From Butyrivibrio sp. (GTDB taxonomy: Bacteria > Bacillota_A > Clostridia > Lachnospirales > Lachnospiraceae): a stretch of DNA of 15,348 nucleotides. Positions 5,531 to 12,995 of this stretch are shown piece after piece; the first letter of the stretch is position 1; every line of letters starts with the position of its first letter. Position numbers and translations under genes: made by a program. The stretch covers positions 1 to 15,348 of the forward strand of contig NZ_JAILQF010000426.1 of assembly GCF_024699075.1 (NCBI RefSeq), given 5' to 3'. The notes below the pieces were generated by a model. It saw nothing but the letters and a program-made list of their open reading frames with translations, was not told the DNA's origin and did no database searches.

Positions 5531-6712
5531 TTAGAAATCTGCCAAAGCAGTGAAGTCAAGTCTCATATACTCTGAATCCATGCTTTCTATTCTTTCGTTA
5601 TAGTCATCTTGTGTTATAGCTTCCCAGGCGTCATCAGATCCATAACATACAAACCATGGATTCTCTTCATTTTCATTTTCATCATATTTGTAAGCAATCT
5701 GACGATAAAGCTTAGTTGAGCCATAATCAAGGCTGTAAACATTGATTCCATACTGCTTTTCTGAGACTGTATATATATTGGCAAGTCCGCCATATGTAAG
5801 TGCATAGTATTTATTATCAAGCATACCGCTTGTAATAAGTGCAGGAGCTCCATCTACTATTGAATATACATCATATACAGTACTTGCTACCTCGAGTTCA
5901 TCTATTATTCCTACAAGAAGCTCATCAATACCATCATGTGTTATATCCAGGTATGTAAAGCCTATAATATCAAGAGGATTGCCTTCTTCAAGCTGGGTAA
6001 CAGCATAGAACTCAGGGCTCATTCCCTCTTCTTTAAATTTATCTTCATCATAACCTTTATTTACAGCTTCTACATACTTTGCGACAACATCTTCATATAG
6101 ATCTTCGCCCTTGGTTCCTGCTCCATATGTAAATACGCCGTCATTGTTTGCTGTTACATTCTCAAGTATTGTCTCTGCGTTGTTATAAAGGCTCGCATAA
6201 TTTTCAGGCATCTCTGTGCCTACTGTGTAGTCCCACTGAACATCTGAAGGATATCCAAGACATACGTTGTAGGTTGTACCATCTGCTTCAAGCTCGCCAA
6301 TCTTTTTGTACATTCCGCTTTGAAGCATATCATTGTTAAGATCTACATGTACTGAGAAGGCATATCCGCCATATCCGGCTTCATTACTTTCTTTATCATA
6401 AATAGAAATATCTTCGCCATTTACATATGCAAGATACTTACCCTTATATTCATTAGGCATTGTTAATGTTATAAGATCTGTAGAAAGGACTGTATCCTCT
6501 ACATATTCTATATCTTCTTCAACATACTCATCATAATCTTCTAAATCTTCTGCATCATCTTGTGTTTCTTCACTACTTACAGATGCGTCTAAAACTGCCG
6601 CTTCTTCATTTAATACTTCGCTTTCAGCACTCTCACCTGATACTCCCTGACTTCCGCAGGCTGTGAGAGTAAGCATAATGCCTGTCATCACCATAACGAT
6701 TTTCTTTTTCAT
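5531..6712 (-). CDS. acidic secreted lipoprotein of unknown function
   Basis: The protein has 393 residues. The ATG at 6712 is chosen because AAGGAGAA lies just upstream; the longer frame would start at a TTG that precedes this ribosome-binding site. A lipoprotein signal ends in Leu-Thr-Ala-Cys (Cys19). A strongly acidic linker (about 36-73, Glu/Asp-rich) follows. Residues about 80-195 look like a globular domain found in many clostridial lipoproteins (Leu-Pro/Met-Pro-Asn-Glu-Tyr-Lys-Gly-Lys-Tyr, later Pro-Ser-Asp-Val-Gln-Trp). Residues about 205-393 contain Asp-Ile-Thr-His-Asp-Gly-Ile-Asp-Glu-Leu (256-265), a calcium-loop/FG-GAP-like motif, followed by beta-rich repeats. No enzyme motif is seen. 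It is second in an operon after the zinc-ribbon protein gene, 42 bp downstream of it. A binding or surface role is inferred. Confidence 0.8.
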   Translation of the reverse strand: MKKKIVMVMTGIMLTLTACGSQGVSGESAESEVLNEEAAVLDASVSSEETQDDAEDLEDYDEYVEEDIEYVEDTVLSTDLITLTMPNEYKGKYLAYVNGEDISIYDKESNEAGYGGYAFSVHVDLNNDMLQSGMYKKIGELEADGTTYNVCLGYPSDVQWDYTVGTEMPENYASLYNNAETILENVTANNDGVFTYGAGTKGEDLYEDVVAKYVEAVNKGYDEDKFKEEGMSPEFYAVTQLEEGNPLDIIGFTYLDITHDGIDELLVGIIDELEVASTVYDVYSIVDGAPALITSGMLDNKYYALTYGGLANIYTVSEKQYGINVYSLDYGSTKLYRQIAYKYDENENEENPWFVCYGSDDAWEAITQDDYNERIESMDSEYMRLDFTALADF

Positions 6713-6754
6713 AATATTCTCCTTCAAACTTTTATATATCTTATGTAATATTTG

Positions 6755-7123
6755 TTAACCTGCAAATTCACTTGTATGTCCACAGTGTGGGCAATCTACA
6801 TGTGTTCTGGTTACATCTGCTGAAAAGTTCTCATGGCAGAAGGGGCAAGCGATCTGCATAAACTGTTCAAGACTTTCATGAGCTTCATTTACTGCTTCGT
6901 TCTCTATATGCTCAGCTTCTGTAGCTTCTGCTTCGCTTGCATTATGTTCTGATACGTTATAAGTTGTCTCAACTACTATCTGCTCGTTTTGCTGTATGTT
7001 ATGATCTTCATCGAAGGTATCTCCGCCAAGTGATAAATATAAAGCAATTGCTGCTACTGCTATAGCAAGTACCATCTTTACCATTCTTGAGTTTTCAGCC
7101 ATCATCTTTGCATCTTCGTTCAT
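6755..7123 (-). CDS. membrane-anchored zinc-ribbon protein
   Basis: The protein has 122 residues. One membrane segment lies near the N-terminus (about 16-32), preceded by charged residues. It is followed by an acidic, Glu/Ala-rich linker (about 36-86) and a C-terminal zinc ribbon built from Cys93-x2-Cys96 and Cys111-x2-Cys114, with His residues nearby. The topology is uncertain. By charge the short N-terminus (Lys7, Arg13, Lys16) could be cytosolic, which would put the ribbon outside. The start is supported by GGGAGG about 8-10 nt before the ATG. It is first in a two-gene operon with the acidic lipoprotein. The acidic linker resembles that of the lipoprotein, so the two may act together at the cell surface. 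The function is unknown. Confidence 0.75.
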   Translation of the reverse strand: MNEDAKMMAENSRMVKMVLAIAVAAIALYLSLGGDTFDEDHNIQQNEQIVVETTYNVSEHNASEAEATEAEHIENEAVNEAHESLEQFMQIACPFCHENFSADVTRTHVDCPHCGHTSEFAG

Positions 7124-7171
7124 CTTACTTTCCTCCCGTTCATTTCTTAACTTTTGTTATCTTATGAACTT

Positions 7172-7206
7172 AGTATATAAGATGAACTGTCACACTTTTA
7201 TCACAC
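7172..7206 (-). promoter_or_regulatory. promoter with 11-bp-spaced direct repeats, zinc-ribbon/lipoprotein operon
   Basis: On the minus strand: GTGTGA (7206-7201), 5 bp, GTGTGA (7195-7190), 12 bp, TATACT (7177-7172) as the -10 box. There is no good -35 hexamer; the nearer repeat replaces it, which suggests an activator. The start would be near 7165, about 40 nt before the ATG. The geometry equals that of the promoter at 4680-4646. Confidence 0.6.
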
Positions 7207-7254
7207 GAACAGAAGTGTAGTATTTATGCACATCTGAAGCTGTTTAGAACTGGT

Positions 7255-7279
7255 AAAAAAACAAATATCACACATATTT
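7255..7279 (-). terminator. candidate intrinsic terminator of the cyclic-di-GMP operon
   Basis: On the minus strand AAATAT (7279-7274), a GTGTG loop and ATATTT (7268-7263) form a 6-bp AT-only stem. It is followed by G and seven T residues (7261-7255). The position right after the response-regulator stop fits an operon end; the weak stem lowers confidence. Confidence 0.5.
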
Positions 7280-7289
7280 TATGACTCTA

Positions 7290-8099
7290 TCACACTTCTT
7301 CCAGATCGTAACTTATCTCATCAAGCTCTGCATGGAAGAACTCTGACCAGCTGTACTGGTTCATATAATCACCGATATATTTATATTTAGATTCGTTCTT
7401 TTTATCCAGCCAGTCATAAAGATCACACTCAATCTTGTCTTTGGCTATAGCCATACTGCCTCGCTGCTTTAGGATTATTCCATCAAGCTTAAGTTTTCTA
7501 AAGGTATTCTGAAGATCCTGACGAAGATTGCAAAGGTATGAGAGCTTCTTATCAGGATCTCCGTCATCTTCCCACAAAGAAGCTATGATCTCGCCATTTG
7601 TAGTCTGTGCGCCTCTGTTATTGACAAGAAGAGCGACTATCTCTTTGGTCCTTTTATACTTAAATTCCACAGGCTTACCATCTACGAAAAGCTCGAAATT
7701 ACCAAATGTAAATGCAAAAACCCTTTTATACTTCTTACTGATTTCAGGGAAGCGGAGTGATCCAAGCTCCTTTTGAACTTCTAAAAGGCTTCCGGGCTTT
7801 TTTAGGTATCCGCTAGCATGAAGCTTCATAGCTTCAAAGGCATAATCAGTATGTTCTGATATATATATCAAATTAATATGGGGATTAAGCTCTGTCAGAT
7901 ATTTACCAAGATCTATACCATTTAATTCCGGCATTTTGACATCAAGAAATGCTACGTCAATTTCTTCTTCTCTTGCCTTGGCAAGGGCTGCCAGAGAACT
8001 GTCAAAGTAATAACTTGTTGCATCCGGCATGGCCTTTGTGATAAATCCTTCTACCTTTTTTAAAGATGTGCTTTCGTCATCTACTGCAAGTATTGTCAA
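7290..8099 (-). CDS. response regulator with SARP/OmpR-like winged-helix output
   Basis: The protein has 269 residues and starts at a TTG with an ideal AGGAGG (8111-8106) 6 nt upstream. It overlaps the previous gene's stop by 4 nt. The receiver domain is complete: acidic pair Asp7/Asp8, phosphoacceptor Asp53, Ser81 and Lys101 of the Lys-Lys-Pro motif. The output region (about 125-225) is a winged helix of the OmpR/SARP class, with Phe-Gly-Asn-Phe-Glu-Leu-Phe-Val-Asp-Gly-Lys-Pro and Leu-Arg-Gln-Asp-Leu-Gln in the recognition helix. A short tail (Gly-Asp-Tyr-Met...Trp-Ser-Glu-Phe) recalls a shortened bacterial transcriptional activator domain. No histidine kinase is encoded here, so its phosphodonor is elsewhere. 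Regulators of this class bind direct repeats 11 bp apart, and two such repeats lie in the window. Confidence 0.87.
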   Translation of the reverse strand: MTILAVDDESTSLKKVEGFITKAMPDATSYYFDSSLAALAKAREEEIDVAFLDVKMPELNGIDLGKYLTELNPHINLIYISEHTDYAFEAMKLHASGYLKKPGSLLEVQKELGSLRFPEISKKYKRVFAFTFGNFELFVDGKPVEFKYKRTKEIVALLVNNRGAQTTNGEIIASLWEDDGDPDKKLSYLCNLRQDLQNTFRKLKLDGIILKQRGSMAIAKDKIECDLYDWLDKKNESKYKYIGDYMNQYSWSEFFHAELDEISYDLEEV

Positions 8100-8611
8100 T
8101 TTTGGCCTCCTGTTGGTAATGATATGCTTTTAAGCTGCTGGTTTTTTCTTTGCTGAGCTGTCATATGAAGGGGATCTGCTTCACCTACAACAAGCGTCTC
8201 ACCATCATTTAGAGCAGCTTCATGCAACGGTCCGGAATTCATATCAGAAAGAACAAGAGCCGCAAATCTGTCAAAGTTATCATCGTCAATTACAGGAAAA
8301 TGGTACTTCATGCGGTACCAGTGCTCCGGATCATATCCGGCTCCTCCAATATATAGCCTGTCAGCCGTATCCGCCACTTCCTGCGGACCTGCTATATCCC
8401 CTGCATCGAGACCTGCTTCTTCGCAAAAGAGAATTCCATATGCTTTAAGCAATCTCTCTCTTACGGTTTCATCGCTTCCATTTTTATTCTTCCTTCCTGT
8501 AAGCGAGTCCATTACTTCATAATAATAATCCTGTGATTCTTCGCTTTCTTCAAAACTTACAATCGCATCATACAATTTTTTGAAGTCAACATTCTGATTA
8601 GCAGATGACAC
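8096..8611 (-). CDS. protein of unknown function between cyclic-di-GMP enzyme and response regulator
   Basis: The protein has 171 residues from a GTG at 8611 with AGGAGG (8625-8620) 8 nt upstream. The longer frame from a TTG at 8635 would contain that ribosome-binding site within codons, so it is not preferred. No family is recognised. The sequence is soluble, acidic and without a signal peptide. It has a helical N-terminal half (about 5-75) and a middle section with Gly-Gly-Ala-Gly-Tyr-Asp-Pro-Glu-His-Trp-Tyr (about 87-97). Its stop overlaps the TTG start of the response regulator, and it lies 35 bp after the cyclic-di-GMP enzyme gene. This tight coupling suggests an adaptor or a modulator of one of the two, but that is inference from position only. 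Confidence 0.75.
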   Translation of the reverse strand: MSSANQNVDFKKLYDAIVSFEESEESQDYYYEVMDSLTGRKNKNGSDETVRERLLKAYGILFCEEAGLDAGDIAGPQEVADTADRLYIGGAGYDPEHWYRMKYHFPVIDDDNFDRFAALVLSDMNSGPLHEAALNDGETLVVGEADPLHMTAQQRKNQQLKSISLPTGGQN

Positions 8612-8646
8612 GTCTATTTCCTCCTCTTTTACCAAAAATATATATT

Positions 8647-11598
8647 TTATAATTTTAATAATCTCTTATTCTGGTACATATTGGCATCGGCTTTAGAGAA
8701 TACATCAGCAACGCATCTTTCATTGCGATACCTTGCCATTCCTCCTGCGATGACAACTTCTCCAGTATCTTTATTTTTAATATTACTCTCATTTAGAAGA
8801 TCCATAAGTTTGTCTATATTATTATAATCTGAGCCTTGGGCAAAAACAGCAAATTCATCTCCGCCAACCCTGTATACGGGACTATGACGGAATATCTTAC
8901 ATATAATATTGCAGCCTTGTCTTATATATTCATCTCCTGCCTGATGTCCCTTGGTATCATTGACCATCTTAAGGCCATTAATATCCATAACTACAATTGC
9001 AAATTCCTGCGGCTCACCCTGCTCGATAAGGCTGTCTATCTGAGCTTCAACGTCTATATAGGCATGCTTATTCTTAACTCCTGTAAGAGCATCAAGATTA
9101 GCCTCATTCCTTGCGGCAGTAAGCTTAGATGCAGCTTCCTGTTCTCTTCTTATCTGCTCGTTAATGTCCATTATACCAAAAAGTAGTTTTTTCCCATCCT
9201 TTTCATCTACAAGGGCTACTCGAAGCATGACATATTTGGCTTCTCCACCTCGCATTTCCCTGTATATCGTAGAGAAAATCCCTGTCTGTTCTATCTGCTT
9301 TTTAATATTTTCCATATTAAGTTCATCAATGACCCTGTCAAGATCTTCCGGATGAACCATTACCTTGCAGGCGATTTTAAAATTATCGAGGAAATGATAT
9401 CCGGATAAAGGAAGCCCGGATTTTATCTTCCTTTCCTTATGAGTGTATGTTGTATACTCACTTGTATAAGGATTAATGGTAAATATTACAACATAATTAC
9501 CGGAAAGAGCAGCTATTCTTGAGTAGGTAATCTGTTCTTCCTTGATCCTTTCGAATGATTCCTGCTGCTTTTTCTGAGCGTCGATATTACTGATGCCTAT
9601 TATTATCTCATTTCCTTTTGTCTTAATGCGGACAGCTTTAAGGTGAATATATATAGGTTCACCCTTTTCAACAATACGTGTAGTCAGTGTATATACACCA
9701 TTTTTATTAAGCGCATCCAATATTTTCTCTTTAGTAAAGCTACTCGTAAATTCATCTATATCTTCACTATAGATATTTACTATACCTTCATTTTTGATAT
9801 GCTCAAAAAAATTCCTGCCATGCCTTTCTATGGAAAGATCATCATAGGAAACTCCAGAACTATATTCAACGAAATTATCCGTATCGAGATCAACATAATA
9901 TAAAGACATGTAATCAGATGACAAAGTCTGGGCTATATAGTTATATGAAAAGTTTTCTTTATTTTTAACCCCTTCTACTCCAAGGATCATAACAACAAAG
10001 GCAACAACATTTGTAACAAGATTTACTGCTACACGTCTTATAAGAATATGCGCCACCTCTCCATCAGGAGATCTTTCATCCAGTATTACTCTTTTACCAT
10101 CAAGAGCACACTGTTTGAGCGCTTTGATAAAAACTCTTTTCCTGCCACCAAGAAACTCATCAATGCTTTCTATCTTGCTTTCAGAAGATGATCTGATATC
10201 AAAGTTTCTTGAAAAGAATTCTTTATAGGATGGATTAGCTCTTACAATCCAGTGATCCGTCTCGTTCATCTCCATTATAGCCATAGGTATAGTGTTAAAA
10301 TAATTATTCAGAAGGTTCTCATTATCATCGTCCTCAGTAAATGTCAGATCATAAAGATTAACCTTACCAATAATGGAATAATAGTCAGATTCCTTGGGAT
10401 TTTCAAATCCTATCTGTATGCCTTTTCTATATCTTTCGATTATTTCTTCCATAGGAATAGGCTTAACATAATAGTAACCTTGAAGCTTGGCACATCCTAT
10501 TTCCTTAAGGAATTCTGCCTGTTCTTTGGTTTCAACGCCTTCAACAACTGCATCTATATTAAGAGCAACTGCCATTTTGATAAGCTCTGTAAGGATGATC
10601 CTGTTAGCATCACTTTCATTTATATGCCTAATATACTGCATATCAAATTTTATGGTATCAAAATGAATCTTCTGAAGTAGTTCCGGAGAAGAATACCCAC
10701 TTCCATAATCATCCATCCAGATCTTAAATCCAAGAGCCTGAAATCTCTCAATCTGTTCTGTCATAAAATCGACATCTTTGCCGATGACACTTTCAGTAAT
10801 CTCTATTGTAAGCTTTGAGTGCTCAATCCCGGCTTCATCCATTCGCCTTCTGATCTCTTCAACTATATCGCAGGAATAAAAGTCAGTCCTTGAAAGGTTC
10901 AATGTCTGGGGGACAACATAAAGACCAGCTTCTTCCTGATCCTTTAATTTTCTGATAATAAGATCTGTTACATACAGATCCAGCTTATAAACCAGTCCTG
11001 ATTCTTCAAGAACAGGAATGAATTCATCAGGCATTATAATTCCCCTGTCAGGATCTATCCATCTTGAAAGAGCCTCCTCTTCACATACTCTTCCATTTGA
11101 AGCTCTGACTATTGCCTGATAATAAACTTTGATCCATCCTTCATTAAGAGCTTTATTAAAATTAGTGATAACATAATGCCTTATTTCCTGCTTACTTCCT
11201 TTTTCAGCAGAATTCTCTGCAGGCCCTTCATCTGTATATGTTACCATTGCAAGGCTATAACCGCCCGGCTTATTTATATGCTTGCCAATGGCCTTGACAT
11301 TTCTATATTGTCCTTTGATCTTAATTCTGAAATGAACCTTGTATTCTTCTCCATTTGCAGCAAAACGGTAAGCAGAGTCTGCAATTCTTGCTATATCATC
11401 CGAATGAGTATTCATATACATTTCATTATCAATCTTATCAAAGGCTTCCTGCCTGTCTTTAAAACCAAACATTTCAAGAAAGCCGCCTGATACAGCGACC
11501 GTTACCATCTTACTGTCAAGATATTGATAGATTACGAATGGAAATGGATTGTTCTCGATAAGAGCTAGTTCTTCCTTACTATAGCAGTATTTATTCAT
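8647..11598 (-). CDS. PAS-EAL-PAS-PAS-GGDEF cyclic-di-GMP phosphodiesterase/cyclase
   Basis: The protein has 983 residues, no membrane segment, and is probably cytosolic. Order: PAS about 15-125; EAL domain about 140-395; PAS-like about 430-545; PAS-like about 555-675; PAS about 695-820; GGDEF about 825-983. The EAL domain keeps its catalytic set: Glu175 of the EAL motif, Asn234, Glu266, Asp296/Asp297, Lys317, Glu353 and Gln373, so cyclic-di-GMP hydrolysis is expected. The GGDEF motif is intact at 912-916, so cyclase activity is also possible. The inhibitory RxxD site is missing (Phe-Arg-His-Ser at that position), so product feedback through that site is not expected. EAL before GGDEF is the reverse of the common order. 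GAGGAA precedes the ATG by 5-6 nt. It is first in an operon with the unknown 171-residue protein and the response regulator. Confidence 0.92.
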   Translation of the reverse strand: MNKYCYSKEELALIENNPFPFVIYQYLDSKMVTVAVSGGFLEMFGFKDRQEAFDKIDNEMYMNTHSDDIARIADSAYRFAANGEEYKVHFRIKIKGQYRNVKAIGKHINKPGGYSLAMVTYTDEGPAENSAEKGSKQEIRHYVITNFNKALNEGWIKVYYQAIVRASNGRVCEEEALSRWIDPDRGIIMPDEFIPVLEESGLVYKLDLYVTDLIIRKLKDQEEAGLYVVPQTLNLSRTDFYSCDIVEEIRRRMDEAGIEHSKLTIEITESVIGKDVDFMTEQIERFQALGFKIWMDDYGSGYSSPELLQKIHFDTIKFDMQYIRHINESDANRIILTELIKMAVALNIDAVVEGVETKEQAEFLKEIGCAKLQGYYYVKPIPMEEIIERYRKGIQIGFENPKESDYYSIIGKVNLYDLTFTEDDDNENLLNNYFNTIPMAIMEMNETDHWIVRANPSYKEFFSRNFDIRSSSESKIESIDEFLGGRKRVFIKALKQCALDGKRVILDERSPDGEVAHILIRRVAVNLVTNVVAFVVMILGVEGVKNKENFSYNYIAQTLSSDYMSLYYVDLDTDNFVEYSSGVSYDDLSIERHGRNFFEHIKNEGIVNIYSEDIDEFTSSFTKEKILDALNKNGVYTLTTRIVEKGEPIYIHLKAVRIKTKGNEIIIGISNIDAQKKQQESFERIKEEQITYSRIAALSGNYVVIFTINPYTSEYTTYTHKERKIKSGLPLSGYHFLDNFKIACKVMVHPEDLDRVIDELNMENIKKQIEQTGIFSTIYREMRGGEAKYVMLRVALVDEKDGKKLLFGIMDINEQIRREQEAASKLTAARNEANLDALTGVKNKHAYIDVEAQIDSLIEQGEPQEFAIVVMDINGLKMVNDTKGHQAGDEYIRQGCNIICKIFRHSPVYRVGGDEFAVFAQGSDYNNIDKLMDLLNESNIKNKDTGEVVIAGGMARYRNERCVADVFSKADANMYQNKRLLKL

Positions 11599-11645
11599 CC
11601 GCGTTCCTCATATAATCCCCGATAGACAATATAACCCTACATTTT

Positions 11646-11689
11646 ATTTTATCGCTTTTTCGTTGATTGGTCACCAATTGTGAGCAATT
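11646..11689 (-). promoter_or_regulatory. promoter and overlapping palindromes for the cyclic-di-GMP operon
   Basis: On the minus strand GTGACC (11674-11669), a 17-bp spacer and TAAAAT (11651-11646) form a plausible promoter starting near 11639. The -35 box sits inside the palindrome ATTGGTCACCAAT (11666-11678). A second dyad, AATTG-N4-CAATT (11676-11689), overlaps it. These are candidate operator sites for the EAL-GGDEF gene. Confidence 0.5.
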
Positions 11690-11772
11690 TTTTTCTAAAA
11701 TCAAAGATTAATTTAATGCGAATTTAAATCGCTATATTACTGTCTCTAAGATCTCATGTTCCAGAGCCCACT

Positions 11773-11805
11773 AAAAAAGGCTTACACCCAGGAGATGCAA
11801 ACCTT
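11773..11805 (-). terminator. intrinsic terminator of the metal-sensor/ChrA operon
   Basis: On the minus strand a stem of about 12 bp (including G-U pairs) starts with AAGGTTT at 11805, has a 5-nt loop near the middle, and closes with AAGCCTT. It is followed at once by a T-run (11778-11773). It lies 34 bp after the second chrA stop, the expected place for an operon end. Confidence 0.75.
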
Positions 11806-11838
11806 AAAAATATTACTTTTAAAATATAATTATTACTC

Positions 11839-12396
11839 TTAGTACATTATGACTCCCATTACAGCTGATATTACTATCATTGCAATTGGAGATATTTTCT
11901 TTTTGAAAACTTTACCAGAGCCATAATAGATGGCAAATAAGATCACGGTCATAATAACAGGCATGAAATTATCTGCATCCTGAGAAAATGATTCTGTCAG
12001 ATTACTTATGATCATGTACAATCCTGTAGCCAGAATTATTCCTGTAATACTGGGCTTTAATCCTTCAAGAACAGCCTGGACATATCTGTTCTCAAGTGCC
12101 TTTTTTAACAGAAAAAGGGTTATAAGGATTATGATAAAAGATGGAAATGCAACAGTCAGCGTTGCAAGCAACGCTCCCGGAAATCCTGCTTTATTACTTC
12201 CGATATAAGTAGCGAGATTGACCATGATAGGTCCAGGCGTACTCTCACTTACTGCTATCATATTTACAAGCTCTTCTTCACTCATCCAGCCATGAGATAA
12301 TACCACATCTCTTATAAGAGGTATGGCTCCATATGCTCCGCCAAATGAAAAGAATCCAACCTTTAAAAAGCCAATAAAAAGATCTAAATATATCAT
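11839..12396 (-). CDS. chrA: ChrA-type transporter, half-size subunit 2
   Basis: The protein has 185 residues, one CHR domain with about five to six membrane segments. It shows the family motifs Phe-Phe-Ser-Phe-Gly-Gly-Ala-Tyr-Gly (about 15-23) and Ser-Glu-Ser-Thr-Pro-Gly-Pro-Ile-Met (about 50-58). Short-chain ChrA proteins occur as gene pairs and work together as the equivalent of one long two-domain ChrA, exporting chromate or related oxyanions. The ATG overlaps the stop of subunit 1 by 4 nt (ATGA), so the pair should be translated together. It is last in the operon and is followed by a terminator. The substrate has not been shown; in a strict anaerobe it may differ from chromate. Confidence 0.9.
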   Translation of the reverse strand: MIYLDLFIGFLKVGFFSFGGAYGAIPLIRDVVLSHGWMSEEELVNMIAVSESTPGPIMVNLATYIGSNKAGFPGALLATLTVAFPSFIIILITLFLLKKALENRYVQAVLEGLKPSITGIILATGLYMIISNLTESFSQDADNFMPVIMTVILFAIYYGSGKVFKKKISPIAMIVISAVMGVIMY

Positions 12397-12965
12397 TTGA
12401 TATCACCGCCTTTAGCCTGTAATGAATTATGTACCATGTATATAGCAAGGCTGATGGCTCCTGCTATAAGCATAATACTTACTGATGAAAAGGTCAGTGA
12501 ATATATGTTGATAAGCATCATGGCTGCAAAAGAGCACACAAGGATAATAATGGCAAAAGGCCTTTTTTTCATCTTAGTGATCATCCTGATCGCAGCATCA
12601 AATATAAGAATTCCAACTGCAATACGGATCCCTTTAAATGCATTTGCTATTATTGTGATCTCCATAAAGTTATCAAGAAACATTGATATCAAAAAGATTA
12701 TTATAAAAGATGGAGTTATAACTCCAAGCGTAGCTGAGATAGCGCCCATAAGTCCACTTTGCTTATATCCTACAAAGGTAGCAAGATTTATAGCTACAGG
12801 TCCGGGGGTAGACTCTGCCACAACTGTGACATTCATCATATCATCATGAGTAATCCACTTCTTCTCATCTACGCATATATTCTCAATAATCGGTATCATG
12901 GCATATCCGCCGCCAAAGGTGAACAGACCTATCTTAAAAAATATTGCAAACAGTGAAAGTATCAT
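12393..12965 (-). CDS. chrA: ChrA-type transporter, half-size subunit 1
   Basis: The protein has 190 residues with one CHR domain. Phe-Thr-Phe-Gly-Gly-Gly-Tyr-Ala-Met (about 15-23) and Ala-Glu-Ser-Thr-Pro-Gly-Pro-Val-Ala (about 50-58) are the family signatures, followed by hydrophobic segments to the C-terminus. It is clearly related to, but distinct from, the next gene product, as expected for a heteromeric pair with inverted membrane topology. The ribosome-binding site is modest (AAAGGT about 7 nt before the ATG). It starts 30 bp after the stop of the metal-sensor-like fusion, in the same transcript. Confidence 0.9.
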   Translation of the reverse strand: MILSLFAIFFKIGLFTFGGGYAMIPIIENICVDEKKWITHDDMMNVTVVAESTPGPVAINLATFVGYKQSGLMGAISATLGVITPSFIIIFLISMFLDNFMEITIIANAFKGIRIAVGILIFDAAIRMITKMKKRPFAIIILVCSFAAMMLINIYSLTFSSVSIMLIAGAISLAIYMVHNSLQAKGGDIK

Positions 12966-12995
12966 TTTATTACCTTTTGACCTTTGCTTCTTGAA

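Noticed and set aside
7268..7295. Two more TCACAC motifs, 22 bp apart, as regulator sites
   Set aside because: One is the stop region of the response-regulator gene and the other lies in the loop of its terminator; no promoter follows them.
8612..8635. TTG at 8635 as start of the unknown protein
   Set aside because: The AGGAGG lies downstream of that TTG and is ideally spaced for the GTG at 8611.
10252..10680. Plus-strand frame inside the EAL-GGDEF gene
   Set aside because: It is antisense to conserved EAL-domain and PAS-region codons and has a shadow-like composition.
11676..11689. LacI-type operator suggested by AATTGTGAGCAATT
   Set aside because: A short dyad alone does not identify the protein; no LacI-family or sugar-use gene is nearby.
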